Positions 18,582-29,735 of a stretch of 64,000 bases of DNA are shown here, in pieces. Position 1 is the first letter of the stretch. Every line of letters begins with the position of its first letter. Source of the DNA: Bacteroidota bacterium (GTDB lineage: Bacteria > Bacteroidota > Bacteroidia > 2-12-FULL-35-15); NCBI GenBank assembly GCA_947449315.1, contig CANFRC010000004.1, positions 124,001 through 188,000 of the forward strand. Reading direction: 5' to 3'. The notes beneath the pieces were generated by a model. That model did not search any database. It saw only the letters and a program-made list of their open reading frames with translations, and was not told where the DNA came from. A program made the position numbers and the translations under genes.

Positions 18582-21500
18582 ATGAATAAGACAGAAGCGA
18601 AAGGAGCAAACAACCTCTCTCCTGAGGGGAGAGCCGGAGTGGGGTACGATATACGAAAAGAATTAGAGAAACGCGTTTTAGTTATTGATGGTGCAATGGG
18701 CACCATGATTCAACAATACAAACTGGAAGAAAAAGAATATCGCGGAAAACGTTTTTCCGATTTTCACAAAGATGTGAAAGGTAACAACGATCTGCTTTCT
18801 ATCACACAGCCACAGATCATTAAAGCCATTCATAAGGAATACCTCAAGGCGGGAGCTGATATTATTGAAACCAATACCTTCAGCGCTACCACCATTGGAA
18901 TGGCCGATTACGACATGCAAGACCTTGCTTACGAATTAAATTATGAGTCGGCTAAAGTTGCAAAAGAAGCGATACAGGAATTTTATAAAGAATTTCCGGA
19001 GAGTACTTCCATTCCGAAATTTGTGGCTGGTGCTATTGGTCCCACCAACCGAACCCTTTCCTTATCTCCGAATGTGAATGATCCTGGTTTCCGTGCTGTT
19101 AATTTTGATGAAATGGTAGTTGCTTATACCGAACAAGTAAAAGGATTAATGGATGGAGGTGCCGACCTTCTTTTGATAGAAACAATTTTTGATACGCTCA
19201 ATGCCAAAGCGGCTTTGTTTGCCATTCAGAATTATTGCGAAAAAATAAATCGCAAAATGCCCGTGATGGTTTCCGGAACAATTACCGATGCCAGCGGCAG
19301 AACTTTGTCGGGACAAACAACGGAAGCATTTTTAAATTCAGTTTCACATGTCGACTTATTAAGTGTTGGATTGAATTGCGCCTTGGGAGCAAAAGACATG
19401 CGCCCATACCTAGAAGAACTTTCTGTAAAATCTCCTTTTTATGTGAGCGCTTATCCGAATGCCGGTTTGCCAAATCAATTCGGTGAATACGATGAAGATG
19501 CTCATACGATGGGGCATCAGATCGAAGATTTTTTACATGCTGGATTCATTAATATTGTTGGTGGCTGCTGTGGAACTACTCCTGCTCATATTAAACGTAT
19601 TGCCGAACTGGCGAAAGAGGCTGCCCCGCGCAAGCGTCCGCAAGCCGACGACTCCCTGATGCACTTAAGCGGCCTGGAGCCTTTAACTCTCCGCCCCGAA
19701 AGTAATTTCTTAAATGTGGGTGAACGAACAAACGTTACCGGATCCAAAAAATTCCTTCGTCTTATCAACGAAGGCAATTACGAAGCGGCTTTGTCTATCG
19801 CGAAAGATCAGGTTGATGGTGGTGCACAAGTGATCGATGTGAACATGGATGAAGGGATGTTGGATAGTGAAGCGGCCATGACAAAATTTTTAAACCTTAT
19901 TGCTGCTGAACCCGATATTGCTCGTGTGCCCATCATGATCGACTCATCCAAATGGTCGGTAATCGAAGCGGGATTAAAATGTGTGCAAGGAAAAGCAATT
20001 GTTAACTCCATCTCCTTAAAAGAAGGAGAAGAAAAATTTATTGAGTATGCACATAAAGTTAAACAATATGGTGCTGCTGTCATTGTGATGGCTTTTGATG
20101 AAGTTGGACAAGCCGATACTTTGCAACGCAGAAAAGATATTTGTAAACGCGCCTACGATATTTTAGTGGATAAAGTTCATTTCCCTCCACAGGATATTAT
20201 TTTTGATCCTAATATTTTTCCTGTCGCTACAGGTATGGAAGAACACCGTTTGAATGCACTCGACTTTTTCAATGCAACAAAATGGATCAAAGAAAATTTG
20301 CCACATGCAAAAGTAAGTGGTGGAGTCAGTAATGTTTCTTTTTCGTTCCGCGGAAATGATCATGTGCGTGAAGCGATTCATTCTGCCTTTTTATATCATG
20401 CGGTGAAAGCCGGAATGGATATGGGAATTGTGAATCCTGCACAACTGGTGGTATACGATGACATCGATAAAAAATTATTGGAGCTAGTAGAAGATGTGTT
20501 GTTGAACAGAAAAGAGGATGCTACGGAACGCCTTGTGGATCATGCAGAATCTTTGAAAGGAGTCACCAAAGAAAAAACAGAGAAGGATGAAGCATGGAGA
20601 AAAGGAACCGTTGAAGAACGTTTAAGTTATGCATTGGTAAAAGGATTGGTAGAACATATTGATTCAGATACAGAAGAAGCACGATTGAAATTAGGGCGTC
20701 CATTGCATGTGATCGAAGGTCCCTTGATGGATGGAATGAATGTCGTAGGAGATCTTTTCGGTAGCGGAAAAATGTTTTTACCGCAGGTGGTGAAGAGTGC
20801 ACGTGTTATGAAAAAAGCAGTGGCGTATTTAGAACCATATCTGCAAGCTGAAAAGGAAACAAATCGTTTAGCAGGTATTGTAGGTGATGGAAGACAAAAT
20901 GCAGGAAAGATCTTGATGGCGACAGTGAAAGGTGATGTGCATGATATCGGAAAAAATATTGTCGGTGTTGTACTTGCGTGTAATAATTATGAGATCATCG
21001 ATTTGGGTGTGATGGTTTCTGCGGATAAAATTTTGGAAGAAGCAAAGAAACACAACGTTGATATTATTGGCTTAAGCGGTTTGATCACACCTTCATTGGA
21101 TGAAATGGTGCATGTGGCAAAAGAGATGGAACGTTTGGGGTTTAAAACACCCTTGTTAATCGGTGGAGCTACTACCTCTAAAGTGCATACTGCTGTAAAA
21201 ATTGCGCAGAACTATTCCGGACCAGTGGTTCATGTAAACGATGCGAGTAAGTCGGTGCCCGTTGCAAGTAGTTTGATCTCTGATGAATTGCGGGATGCTT
21301 TTATGGAAGAGGTAACAAAAGACTACGACAGGGTGCGTGAACAAAATAAAAATGCACAGTCGCAAAATAAATTTATCTCAATCGAAGAAGCACGCGCAAA
21401 TAAATTTCCGATCGATTGGAGTAAAACAGAAATAGTAAAACCAAAATTAATTGGCAATAAAGTATTTAACGATTATCCATTAGCAGAACTTGTGGCGTAT

Positions 21501-22343
21501 ATCGACTGGACACCATTCTTTATTTCCTGGGAAATGAAAGGATCGTATCCTAAAATTTTGAAGGATCCGACCAGAGGAGAAGAAGCACGCAAATTGTTTG
21601 AAGATGCGCAACTGATGTTGAAAAAAATTGTTGATGAAAAATGGTTGAAAGCAAATGCGGTGATCGGAATTTATCCAGCAAATGCAGTGGAAGATGATAT
21701 TGAAGTTTACGAAAATGAAACCGATAAAAAAGTGAAAACTGTTTTTCATTCGCTGCGTCAGCAAACAAAAAAACCGGCCGGACAATACAATGTGGCGCTT
21801 TCGGATTTTGTTAAACCGAAAGATTCAGTGTCCGATTACATTGGTACATTTGCAGTAACAACAGGAATTGGTATAGATGCACATGTAGCGAAATTCGAAA
21901 AAGAACACGATGATTATTCTGCTATTATGTTAAAAGCATTGGCCGATCGTTTGGCAGAAGCTTTTGCAGAAGTGATGCACAAAAAGGTACGTAAGGAATT
22001 CTGGGGATATGCAGCAGATGAAACATTGAAAAATGAAGATCTGATTAAAGAAGAATATGCAGGTATCCGCCCCGCACCGGGCTATCCTGCACAACCCGAT
22101 CATACAGAAAAAGCTACTTTATTTAATTTGTTGGAGGTAGAAAAAAATACCGGAATAACATTAACAGATAGTATGGCTATGTTTCCAACAGCAGCTGTAA
22201 GCGGCTTGTATTTTGCACATCCTCAGTCGCACTATTTTGGTATTGGAAAAATTCAAAAAGATCAGGTAAGGGATTATGCAATAAGAAAAGGAATGGATCA
22301 TGATAATGCAGAACGCTGGTTAGGACCTAATCTGGCCTACTAA
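18582..22343 (+). CDS. metH: Cobalamin-dependent methionine synthase
   Basis: 1253 aa full length: [34 protein letters not shown]12-binding [11 protein letters not shown], activation domain [12 protein letters not shown]. Confidence 0.98.
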   Translation: MNKTEAKGANNLSPEGRAGVGYDIRKELEKRVLVIDGAMGTMIQQYKLEEKEYRGKRFSDFHKDVKGNNDLLSITQPQIIKAIHKEYLKAGADIIETNTFSATTIGMADYDMQDLAYELNYESAKVAKEAIQEFYKEFPESTSIPKFVAGAIGPTNRTLSLSPNVNDPGFRAVNFDEMVVAYTEQVKGLMDGGADLLLIETIFDTLNAKAALFAIQNYCEKINRKMPVMVSGTITDASGRTLSGQTTEAFLNSVSHVDLLSVGLNCALGAKDMRPYLEELSVKSPFYVSAYPNAGLPNQFGEYDEDAHTMGHQIEDFLHAGFINIVGGCCGTTPAHIKRIAELAKEAAPRKRPQADDSLMHLSGLEPLTLRPESNFLNVGERTNVTGSKKFLRLINEGNYEAALSIAKDQVDGGAQVIDVNMDEGMLDSEAAMTKFLNLIAAEPDIARVPIMIDSSKWSVIEAGLKCVQGKAIVNSISLKEGEEKFIEYAHKVKQYGAAVIVMAFDEVGQADTLQRRKDICKRAYDILVDKVHFPPQDIIFDPNIFPVATGMEEHRLNALDFFNATKWIKENLPHAKVSGGVSNVSFSFRGNDHVREAIHSAFLYHAVKAGMDMGIVNPAQLVVYDDIDKKLLELVEDVLLNRKEDATERLVDHAESLKGVTKEKTEKDEAWRKGTVEERLSYALVKGLVEHIDSDTEEARLKLGRPLHVIEGPLMDGMNVVGDLFGSGKMFLPQVVKSARVMKKAVAYLEPYLQAEKETNRLAGIVGDGRQNAGKILMATVKGDVHDIGKNIVGVVLACNNYEIIDLGVMVSADKILEEAKKHNVDIIGLSGLITPSLDEMVHVAKEMERLGFKTPLLIGGATTSKVHTAVKIAQNYSGPVVHVNDASKSVPVASSLISDELRDAFMEEVTKDYDRVREQNKNAQSQNKFISIEEARANKFPIDWSKTEIVKPKLIGNKVFNDYPLAELVAYIDWTPFFISWEMKGSYPKILKDPTRGEEARKLFEDAQLMLKKIVDEKWLKANAVIGIYPANAVEDDIEVYENETDKKVKTVFHSLRQQTKKPAGQYNVALSDFVKPKDSVSDYIGTFAVTTGIGIDAHVAKFEKEHDDYSAIMLKALADRLAEAFAEVMHKKVRKEFWGYAADETLKNEDLIKEEYAGIRPAPGYPAQPDHTEKATLFNLLEVEKNTGITLTDSMAMFPTAAVSGLYFAHPQSHYFGIGKIQKDQVRDYAIRKGMDHDNAERWLGPNLAY
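18614..18645 (+). repeat. Palindromic repeat within the metH N-terminal coding region
   Basis: CCTCTCTCCTGAGGGGAGAGCCGGAGTGGGGT; stem CTCTCC (18617-18622) / GGAGAG (18628-18633); translated as [11 protein letters not shown]. Confidence 0.7.
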
Positions 22344-22363
22344 TAATTTTATACCTTTATACT

Positions 22364-22777
22364 ATGAAACCGCATATAAAATATTTTTGCTGCTTAGTAC
22401 TTTCCCTCTTTTGCATGAACACTGCTTTTGCTCAAAAAAATGAAAAGCATAAAGAGAAGACAGGTGTAGCAGCTAAGTATGAATTAGTCGGACCAGTGTG
22501 TAATGGAATTATGCGGGTGAGATTAAATCACAAATGGGGATTTATTGATACAACAGGAAACGTAATTGTTGCACCTAAATACAATGAAGTAACTAATTTT
22601 TCTTCAGGTGTAGCCAAAGTAAGAATTGGACAACGATGGGGATTGATAGATGCCACAGGTACAATCATCATTAAAGTGGAGTGTAATTTTATTGGAGAAT
22701 TTGTTGATGGAGTTGCAAAAGTTGTAATTGATGGAGTCGACTATTACACTGATATAAAAGGTATGCGAGTAAAATAA
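22364..22777 (+). CDS. Secreted WG-repeat protein
   Basis: Signal peptide; repeats HKWGFIDTTGNVIVAPKYNEV and QRWGLIDATGTIII. Confidence 0.85.
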   Translation: MKPHIKYFCCLVLSLFCMNTAFAQKNEKHKEKTGVAAKYELVGPVCNGIMRVRLNHKWGFIDTTGNVIVAPKYNEVTNFSSGVAKVRIGQRWGLIDATGTIIIKVECNFIGEFVDGVAKVVIDGVDYYTDIKGMRVK

Positions 22778-23024
22778 AAAGATCCCTGAATTTCGTGGTT
22801 GGTTTATCGGCTAAATATGATTAAAATTGTAGCGGATACCAAGGTGTCTAATGAGTAAATTTTGGACTGGTGTTCAAATTTCGGCATAACTGAAAAAGTG
22901 AATATTCCTCGTGCAAAACGGACTAAATTGTCCAATCAACTTATAATATGCGCGGATTGAAATTATTGATGCAGTCAATAAATTTCTTTCTGAAAACGAA
23001 CTACTTTTTTTAATTGTAATACAG

Positions 23025-24980
23025 GTGGAAAATAAATTAGAGAGATTATTGCAATTACGAAAGTTGCTAAAGATAGAACGCGATGAGGATTTTGAGCAGT
23101 ACAAGCAACATTTTTCAAGAAATAATATTAATCACCGCAGACAAAATGGGGTTACGTGGTATCCGATTGTAATATCTAATATCGAGATCGGTTTGGGGGA
23201 ATATCTTTCTATCGATGTTGAACGCACCACCAATCAGAATGAACCCCATCAATTCTCAGGAGGAAAAATAGCTTCTCTTTTTTCAAACAATACGGCTATC
23301 GAATCAGGCACATTAAATGGTACAATAAAAGTTCTTGGTCCGAATAAGATCCGCCTATCATTAAATACAGACGAATTGCCTGATTGGTGTGATGACGGGA
23401 AGCTGGGCATCAATTTATTATTTGATGAAACCAGCTATAAAGAAATGGATATTGCAATGGAAAAGGTGATATCCGCTTCGCACAACCGACTAGCTGTTTT
23501 GCGAGATGTGATGTACGAGGTAAAACCGCCTTCTTTTGAAAAAGTGGATGAGTCATTGCACATTACAGGATTAAACCAGTCGCAGAATGCTGCCGTGCAA
23601 AAAATTGTTGCGGCGAAAGATATAGCAATCATCCATGGTCCGCCGGGCACAGGAAAAACAACCACCTTGGTGCAAGCTATCCGGCAAACATTAAAATCCG
23701 AAAAGCAAGTTTTGGTTTGTAGTCCAAGTAACACGGCTGTAGATTTGTTAACAGAAAAGCTGCACCGAGAAGGAATTACTGTTTTACGTTTGGGCAATCC
23801 TGCGCGTATTTCCGAAGAAGTTTTGATGAACACTCTAGATGCTAAAGTGGCTGCACACGAGTCATATAAAGACTTGAAAAGCTATCGCAAAACAGCGGAA
23901 GAATATTTCCGTATGGCAGGAAAATACAAACGTACCTTTGGAAAAGAGGAGCGGGAACAAAGACAATTATTTTATCAGGAAGCAAGAAAAATATTACACG
24001 AGGCAAGAGCCCTCGAAGAGTATATCATCAGTGAGCAATTTGATAAAGCCCAGGTGATTGCATGTACCCCCGTTGTTTCATCAGGTAGAATGATGCGAGA
24101 TAAACAATTTTCTACTGTATTCATTGATGAGGCAGCACAGGCATTAGAGCCTATGTGTTGGATCCCTATTTCAAGAAGTAACAGAGTCGTTTTTGCCGGA
24201 GATCATTTCCAGCTGCCCCCTACCGTTAAATCAAAAAAAGCAGAAACAGAAGGTTTAAAAGAAACATTGTTCGAACACTGTATGCATATCGCAAATGTTT
24301 CAGTAATGTTGAATACACAATATCGGATGCACGAACACATCATGAATTTCTCCAACCAGAAATTTTATGGAGGTAATTTAAAAGCAGATGTCTCTGTAAA
24401 AGATACGGTTTTGAGTTATGATGCGGATGAAATGTTGCTCAATACAGCCCTTGATTTTATTGATACCGCAGGTTGTGGGTATACTGAAATAATGAATCCT
24501 GAAAGTTTAAGTATTGCCAATCCGGAAGAAGGACAATTATTGATTAAACATCTTAAATTGTTGCTAACACAATATACTCAAAGTACAAACGTGCATAAAG
24601 ATCAGAGCGGATCGAATAAACGAATTACAATTGGAGTGATTGCTCCCTATAAGGAGCAAGTCCAGTATCTGACAAATCAAATTGATGCGGATGAAGAGTT
24701 AATGAAATATAGATCTCAGATTGCAATAAAAACGGTGGATGGATTTCAGGGACAAGAACGGGATGTTATTTATATTAGTTTAGTAAGAAGCAACGACCAA
24801 AAAGAAATTGGTTTTCTGAGTGATATCCGCAGGATGAATGTGGCACTTACAAGAGCCAAGAGAAAACTAGTGGTTATTGGCGACAGTGCAACATTGGCAA
24901 ACCATCCCTTTTATAAAAATTTTTTGGATTATGCCGATCGTATTGCTGCCTATAAATCTGCTTTCGAGTTTATTTATTAG
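23025..24980 (+). CDS. SF1 helicase, Upf1/SMUBP-2-like
   Basis: Walker A HGPPGTGKTTTLVQAI, Walker B FIDEAAQALEP, GDHFQLPPTV, QYRMHEHIM, VDGFQGQERDVIYISLVRSN, MNVALTRAKRKLVVIGD. Confidence 0.95.
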   Translation: MENKLERLLQLRKLLKIERDEDFEQYKQHFSRNNINHRRQNGVTWYPIVISNIEIGLGEYLSIDVERTTNQNEPHQFSGGKIASLFSNNTAIESGTLNGTIKVLGPNKIRLSLNTDELPDWCDDGKLGINLLFDETSYKEMDIAMEKVISASHNRLAVLRDVMYEVKPPSFEKVDESLHITGLNQSQNAAVQKIVAAKDIAIIHGPPGTGKTTTLVQAIRQTLKSEKQVLVCSPSNTAVDLLTEKLHREGITVLRLGNPARISEEVLMNTLDAKVAAHESYKDLKSYRKTAEEYFRMAGKYKRTFGKEEREQRQLFYQEARKILHEARALEEYIISEQFDKAQVIACTPVVSSGRMMRDKQFSTVFIDEAAQALEPMCWIPISRSNRVVFAGDHFQLPPTVKSKKAETEGLKETLFEHCMHIANVSVMLNTQYRMHEHIMNFSNQKFYGGNLKADVSVKDTVLSYDADEMLLNTALDFIDTAGCGYTEIMNPESLSIANPEEGQLLIKHLKLLLTQYTQSTNVHKDQSGSNKRITIGVIAPYKEQVQYLTNQIDADEELMKYRSQIAIKTVDGFQGQERDVIYISLVRSNDQKEIGFLSDIRRMNVALTRAKRKLVVIGDSATLANHPFYKNFLDYADRIAAYKSAFEFIY

Positions 24981-25102
24981 CATATTTTTTTTCAAAAACG
25001 TTTCAACTTGCCGATTTTGTTACTAAAATGTCATAATAAGGTGTTTGTTGGGCTTATCAATGTTTCTTCCCATTTTATCCCTCATATATCAGATTCTATT
25101 TT

Positions 25103-25110
25103 TAAATTTG
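25103..25110 (+). promoter_or_regulatory. Putative -7 element (TAAATTTG) for the TolC gene
   Basis: TAnnTTTG about 18 nt upstream of ATG 25128. Confidence 0.45.
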
Positions 25111-25127
25111 TAACTCGTTATAAAAAT

Positions 25128-26585
25128 ATGAGATCTGTAAAAAACCAACTTGTAATTGCTCTTGTTTCTTTTTTTGTAAGCATCAATGCTTTTCAAATAA
25201 AAGCACAAACTCCCGCTACAAATCAAACATTAACTTTAGAACAATGTATTGACTATGCGTTAAAGAATAATATTCAGGTCAAGCAATCAGAGTTAAATAC
25301 GGAGCTGTCGCAGATAAATTTAATACAGAGCAAAGCAAATTTGCTACCCTCGTTAAATGCAAATGCTTCCCATTCCTACAATATCGGCAGAACGATCGAT
25401 CGATTTACGAATCAGTTCGCGGACGCAGAAGTGTTATCTCAGAATTTTTCATTGAGTACGGATGTAACTCTTTTTAGTGGTTTGCAAAATTATAATACCA
25501 TTCAGCAAAATAAATTTACCTACCTGGCTGGTAAATATGATATAGAAAAAATGAAAAACGATGTGGCATTGAACATTGCAACAGCCTATCTTCAAATTCT
25601 ATATAGTGTGGAGGCTGTTGAAAATGCAAAGAATCAAATGGGCATAACAGAAGGACAGGTGGATCGCACCAAAAAATTAGTGGAAGCGGGTTCGACTGCA
25701 AAAGGAACCTTGTTGGACATACAATCTCAGTTAGCTTCTGAAGAATTAAATTTAACGTCTGCACAAAATCAGCTTGATATTGCTTATTTGTCGTTAGCGC
25801 AATTGCTTAATATGCCTTCAGCGGAAGGTTTGACAATCGTAAAACCTGAACTTGCAATTCCTACGGAAGCTTTGATATCTGCCAGTTCTTTACAAATCTA
25901 TACTACCGCAGTGGGTACTTTGCCTGAAATAAAGAGTGCAGAAAATAAAGTGAAGAGCGCTGAAAAAGCTGTAGATGTTGCTTGGGGCGGATTAAGTCCA
26001 CGCTTGGTTTTTAGTGCATCATACGGAACCGGTTACTCAGGAGCTAGTCAACGTGCTGTTGGTTTGCCTTCTTTTCAGGGATATTCTCCGGATGGAAGCA
26101 TTACTTCTGCTGGTGATACAGTATTGTCGCCCTCTTTTTCAAAAGGCACCTACGAGAAAATTCCTTATACCGATCAATATCACGATAACATCAACAAATC
26201 ATTTGGCTTTTATTTAACCGTACCACTTTTTAATCGCTTTCAAACAAAAACGTCGATTGACAGAGCGCGCATTCAAAAATTGAATGCTGACCTAACGGTA
26301 GAATCGACCAAGTTGCAGATTCAAAAAAATGTTCAGCAAGCCTATGCCGATGCAAGTGCAGGATTGAAAAAATACAATGCTTCAAAAAAGGCAATTGATG
26401 CCATGCAGGAATCCTTCAAATACACAGAACAAAAATTTAATGTGGGCATGGTCAATACAAATGATTATAACACAGCCAAAAATAAATTAATAAAAGCGCA
26501 AAGCGATTTGCTGCAAGCGAAATATGAATTTGTTTTTAAAACAAAAGTGCTTGATTTTTATCAAGGAAAACCATTGAAATTTTAA
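25128..26585 (+). CDS. TolC family outer-membrane efflux protein
   Basis: Signal peptide, LTLEQCIDYALKNN, coiled-coil repeats; start corrected from 25008. Confidence 0.92.
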   Translation: MRSVKNQLVIALVSFFVSINAFQIKAQTPATNQTLTLEQCIDYALKNNIQVKQSELNTELSQINLIQSKANLLPSLNANASHSYNIGRTIDRFTNQFADAEVLSQNFSLSTDVTLFSGLQNYNTIQQNKFTYLAGKYDIEKMKNDVALNIATAYLQILYSVEAVENAKNQMGITEGQVDRTKKLVEAGSTAKGTLLDIQSQLASEELNLTSAQNQLDIAYLSLAQLLNMPSAEGLTIVKPELAIPTEALISASSLQIYTTAVGTLPEIKSAENKVKSAEKAVDVAWGGLSPRLVFSASYGTGYSGASQRAVGLPSFQGYSPDGSITSAGDTVLSPSFSKGTYEKIPYTDQYHDNINKSFGFYLTVPLFNRFQTKTSIDRARIQKLNADLTVESTKLQIQKNVQQAYADASAGLKKYNASKKAIDAMQESFKYTEQKFNVGMVNTNDYNTAKNKLIKAQSDLLQAKYEFVFKTKVLDFYQGKPLKF

Positions 26586-26592
26586 AATTACT

Positions 26593-27963
26593 ATGAAAAA
26601 AATAACGTGGATCATTATTATTGGAGTTGTCGTTTTAATAGCGGCGATGAGTTTAAAAAACTGTTCCGGTAACAAAGCAATAAAAGTGTCGACAGAGAAA
26701 GCTACAAAGCGGAATATTGTGGAAACCGTTTCCGCAAACGGCAAAATTCAACCCGAAGTAGAAGTGAAGATCAGCTCCGATGTTTCCGGTGAGATTGTTG
26801 AACTGTTTGTAAAAGAAGGGGATCAGGTTAAAAAGGGAGATTTGTTGTGCAAGATCAATCCGCTTATTTATGAATCGAATTCTAGTAGAATGGTAGCAAC
26901 ATTAAACGGTGCAAAAGCCAACTTATCCAATTCACGATCAAGATTGGATCAGATAAAAGCAAATTATGTTAATGTAGAAGCTTCCTTTCAACGTAACAAG
27001 AAACTTTTTGATCAAGGGGCTATTTCTCAGTCAGATTTTGACGCGTCAAAAGCTGCTTACGAAGGCGCAAAAGCAGATGTTAAAGGGGCAGAGGACAATG
27101 TAAATGCTTCTGAATTTAATGTTAAAAGTACTGAAGCTTCATTAAAAGAAGCAAATGATAATTTAGCGAAAACAAATATTTATTCTCCTGTAAACGGAAC
27201 GGTTTCAAAATTAAACAAGGAAAAAGGAGAACGCGTGGTTGGTACAGCTCAAATGGAAGGGACTGAGATTATGCGACTCGCTAATTTGAATGAAATGGAA
27301 GTGAGTGTTGATGTCAATGAAAATGATATTGTTCGTGTTCACAATGGCGATACTTCTTTGATTGAAGTAGACGCGTATCTGGATAGAAAATTTAAAGGTA
27401 TTGTTACTGAAATTGCCAATTCTGCTAATACAACCGGAGTGACCGCCGATCAGGTAACAAACTTTACAGTAAAGATTAGAATACTTCAGGAATCCTATCA
27501 GGATTTGATTCTTGCTAATAAGAATGTCGCTCCTTTCCGTCCGGGAATGAGCGCAACAGTTGATGTTCAGACCAAAAAAGTGGGTAGTGTCATTTCTGTT
27601 CCAATTCAATCTGTTACAACTAGAAGTGATAGTACTTTATACAAAGAGAAAGAAGCCAAAACAAGAGGTGATGAAGGTGATAATGGTGAGATCGTTGTTA
27701 AAAATGCAAATGATAAAACTGAAAATTTGAATGAAACAATAAAAATAGAAGAGTGTGTTTTTCTTTACAGTGAAGGAGTTGTGAAGTTGGTGAAAGTGAA
27801 ATCAGGTATTCAGGATAATAATTATATTGAAATCACCGAAGGAATTAAAGAAGGTGATGAAATCATATCCGGTCCATACAGTGCTATTTCAAAGGAGTTG
27901 AAGGATGGAACCAAAGTCAATAAGGTAGATAAAACCGAATTGTTTACAGTAACTAAGAAATAG
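26593..27963 (+). CDS. MacA/HlyD-type periplasmic adaptor protein
   Basis: N-terminal TM, VKISSDVSGEIVELFVKEGDQVKKGDLLCKI biotinyl-lipoyl motif, coiled-coil hairpin. Confidence 0.92.
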   Translation: MKKITWIIIIGVVVLIAAMSLKNCSGNKAIKVSTEKATKRNIVETVSANGKIQPEVEVKISSDVSGEIVELFVKEGDQVKKGDLLCKINPLIYESNSSRMVATLNGAKANLSNSRSRLDQIKANYVNVEASFQRNKKLFDQGAISQSDFDASKAAYEGAKADVKGAEDNVNASEFNVKSTEASLKEANDNLAKTNIYSPVNGTVSKLNKEKGERVVGTAQMEGTEIMRLANLNEMEVSVDVNENDIVRVHNGDTSLIEVDAYLDRKFKGIVTEIANSANTTGVTADQVTNFTVKIRILQESYQDLILANKNVAPFRPGMSATVDVQTKKVGSVISVPIQSVTTRSDSTLYKEKEAKTRGDEGDNGEIVVKNANDKTENLNETIKIEECVFLYSEGVVKLVKVKSGIQDNNYIEITEGIKEGDEIISGPYSAISKELKDGTKVNKVDKTELFTVTKK

Positions 27964-28020
27964 TTTTTTCAGGACGATTGACGTTATTAATTAACACATG
28001 CGTCTCTTCTGATTTTTTAA

Positions 28021-28722
28021 ATGGCAATCATCTTAAATATTGAAAGCGCAACAACCGTTTGCAGTGTATCACTTGCAAAGGATGGCCATTTGCTGGCATT
28101 GAAAGAAATCAATGGCGATTATTCTCATGCCGAAAATCTGACATTGTTCATAGCTGATGTTTGCCAACAAGCGCATCTTCAACTTTCGGATGTTGATGCA
28201 ATTGCAGTCAGTAAAGGTCCGGGCTCCTATACAGGTTTAAGGATAGGAGTGAGTACTGCGAAAGGATTATGCTATTCATTAAATAAACCTTTGATTGCAA
28301 TTAATACGCTGTTTTCTATGACTCAAGATGTTGCTTTGAGCGAAGTTGGAGGGAACCATTCAGCAACATTATTTTGTCCGATGATAGATGCAAGACGCAT
28401 GGAAGTGTATTGCGCAATTTATGATGCCGAGCTAAAATGCATAAAAGAAACAGCAGCAGAGATTATTGATGAAAATTCATTCGCAGAACTACTTTCAAAA
28501 AATAAACTTTTATTCTTTGGTGATGGGGCCTTTAAATGTTGCGAGGTGTTGTCAAAAAATAAAAATGCGTTGTTCCTCGATACAATTGTTCCCTCTGCAA
28601 AAAGCATGATCATGCTCTCAGAAAAAGCATTCAATGAAAAAAAATTTGAAGATGTAGCTTACTTTGAACCGTTTTATTTGAAAGACTTTGTTGCCGGAAA
28701 GAAGAAGGGCGAGTCTCAATAA
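28021..28722 (+). CDS. tsaB: tRNA threonylcarbamoyladenosine biosynthesis protein TsaB
   Basis: ILNIESATTVCSVSLAKDG, AVSKGPGSYTGLRIGVSTAKGLCYSL. Confidence 0.95.
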   Translation: MAIILNIESATTVCSVSLAKDGHLLALKEINGDYSHAENLTLFIADVCQQAHLQLSDVDAIAVSKGPGSYTGLRIGVSTAKGLCYSLNKPLIAINTLFSMTQDVALSEVGGNHSATLFCPMIDARRMEVYCAIYDAELKCIKETAAEIIDENSFAELLSKNKLLFFGDGAFKCCEVLSKNKNALFLDTIVPSAKSMIMLSEKAFNEKKFEDVAYFEPFYLKDFVAGKKKGESQ

Positions 28723-29699
28723 AATAGATACTTGTATTTTACTATTCCTATCGAAGCATTTTTATGATCCCGGCTTACTTTTGATTTTATTAAATTAAAT
28801 GCTTCGTCATATAAATAGCTGACCTCAAAAGTAAGGTCATCATTCTTAAATCTTTTCTCTTCTAATAATACACCATTTGGATTGTATTGAAAAGTTATAC
28901 GCTCGTTTAATTCACCACTTTCATTACTTGAGAATTTTTTTTCCTGCAATCTTCCATCCGAATCATATTGAAAGGTGTTGTCTTGTCGCATCCAGCTCAC
29001 TATAAAATCATAATCTTCGGATATTTTATTTCCCTTTTCATCATAATTGATGATCGCTTTTTTATATTCACGTCCTTCATCATTGAAACATTGTTTTTTT
29101 ATTTGCGTAGGTGTTAGGGTTGTGTATTCAAATGTTTCTGTGGATAAGATCTTCTGTACCCCCATTTTGAATTCATTTTTATTTTCACTAATGTTGGTCT
29201 CACGGAAGTGCAATTCTTTTCGAATCTGTCCGTAAGTGTTATATTCATAATAATAGGCATCATAATAATCACCCATTTTTACCCGTTTTGAAATTATACG
29301 GCTAAGGCTATCATAAAAAACAGTAATATTAATCGTGTCGTTAATGTATTTTGAAATAGTTTTTGTAGTTGCGGGTCTAATTATTCTGCCATGTTTTTTT
29401 AAGGCAGGCACATCAATTTCCTGAGTTTGCACCTGATTTAGGATTGTGTAATAATAATTTGTTAAACGTCCATTCGTATCAAACCCGTAGCCTTGTGAAG
29501 CATCTTTATCCACTATTATCGCGCCATCCGGTTTGTCTACAATATCCAATACAATACTTTTTATTTTATTTTGTTTGACCGTCTCTTTTGAGAAATTGAG
29601 GGGAGCTACATAAATATCAACTGGTTGTAGGCTTAGCAGTTGAGCGTTGCAAAGGTGCAATGCAATGATAGAAAAATAAATGACTAAAAATTTCTTCAC
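28716..29699 (-). CDS. Hypothetical secreted protein with YD-like beta repeats
   Basis: Signal peptide and several YxYxxxG-type segments; 7-bp convergent overlap with tsaB. Confidence 0.6.
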   Translation of the reverse strand: MKKFLVIYFSIIALHLCNAQLLSLQPVDIYVAPLNFSKETVKQNKIKSIVLDIVDKPDGAIIVDKDASQGYGFDTNGRLTNYYYTILNQVQTQEIDVPALKKHGRIIRPATTKTISKYINDTINITVFYDSLSRIISKRVKMGDYYDAYYYEYNTYGQIRKELHFRETNISENKNEFKMGVQKILSTETFEYTTLTPTQIKKQCFNDEGREYKKAIINYDEKGNKISEDYDFIVSWMRQDNTFQYDSDGRLQEKKFSSNESGELNERITFQYNPNGVLLEEKRFKNDDLTFEVSYLYDEAFNLIKSKVSRDHKNASIGIVKYKYLFY

Positions 29700-29735
29700 G
29701 TTTGTCGGGCAATACCTGTACTAAAAATGGAAATT

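Noticed and set aside
18678-21785. Many ORFs of 60-101 aa antisense or out of frame inside metH
   Set aside because: No recognisable domains; the metH frame is clearly the real one and these are by-products of its composition.
23025-24980. Upf1-like SF1 helicase as a possible defence-system component
   Set aside because: Stand-alone gene with no nuclease, sirtuin, PLD or other defence partner; this helicase family is widespread as a housekeeping gene.
28716-29699. Possible Rhs/YD-repeat toxin
   Set aside because: Only about 327 aa, no toxin C-terminal domain, VgrG/PAAR or immunity gene nearby; a small YD-like secreted protein is the safer call.
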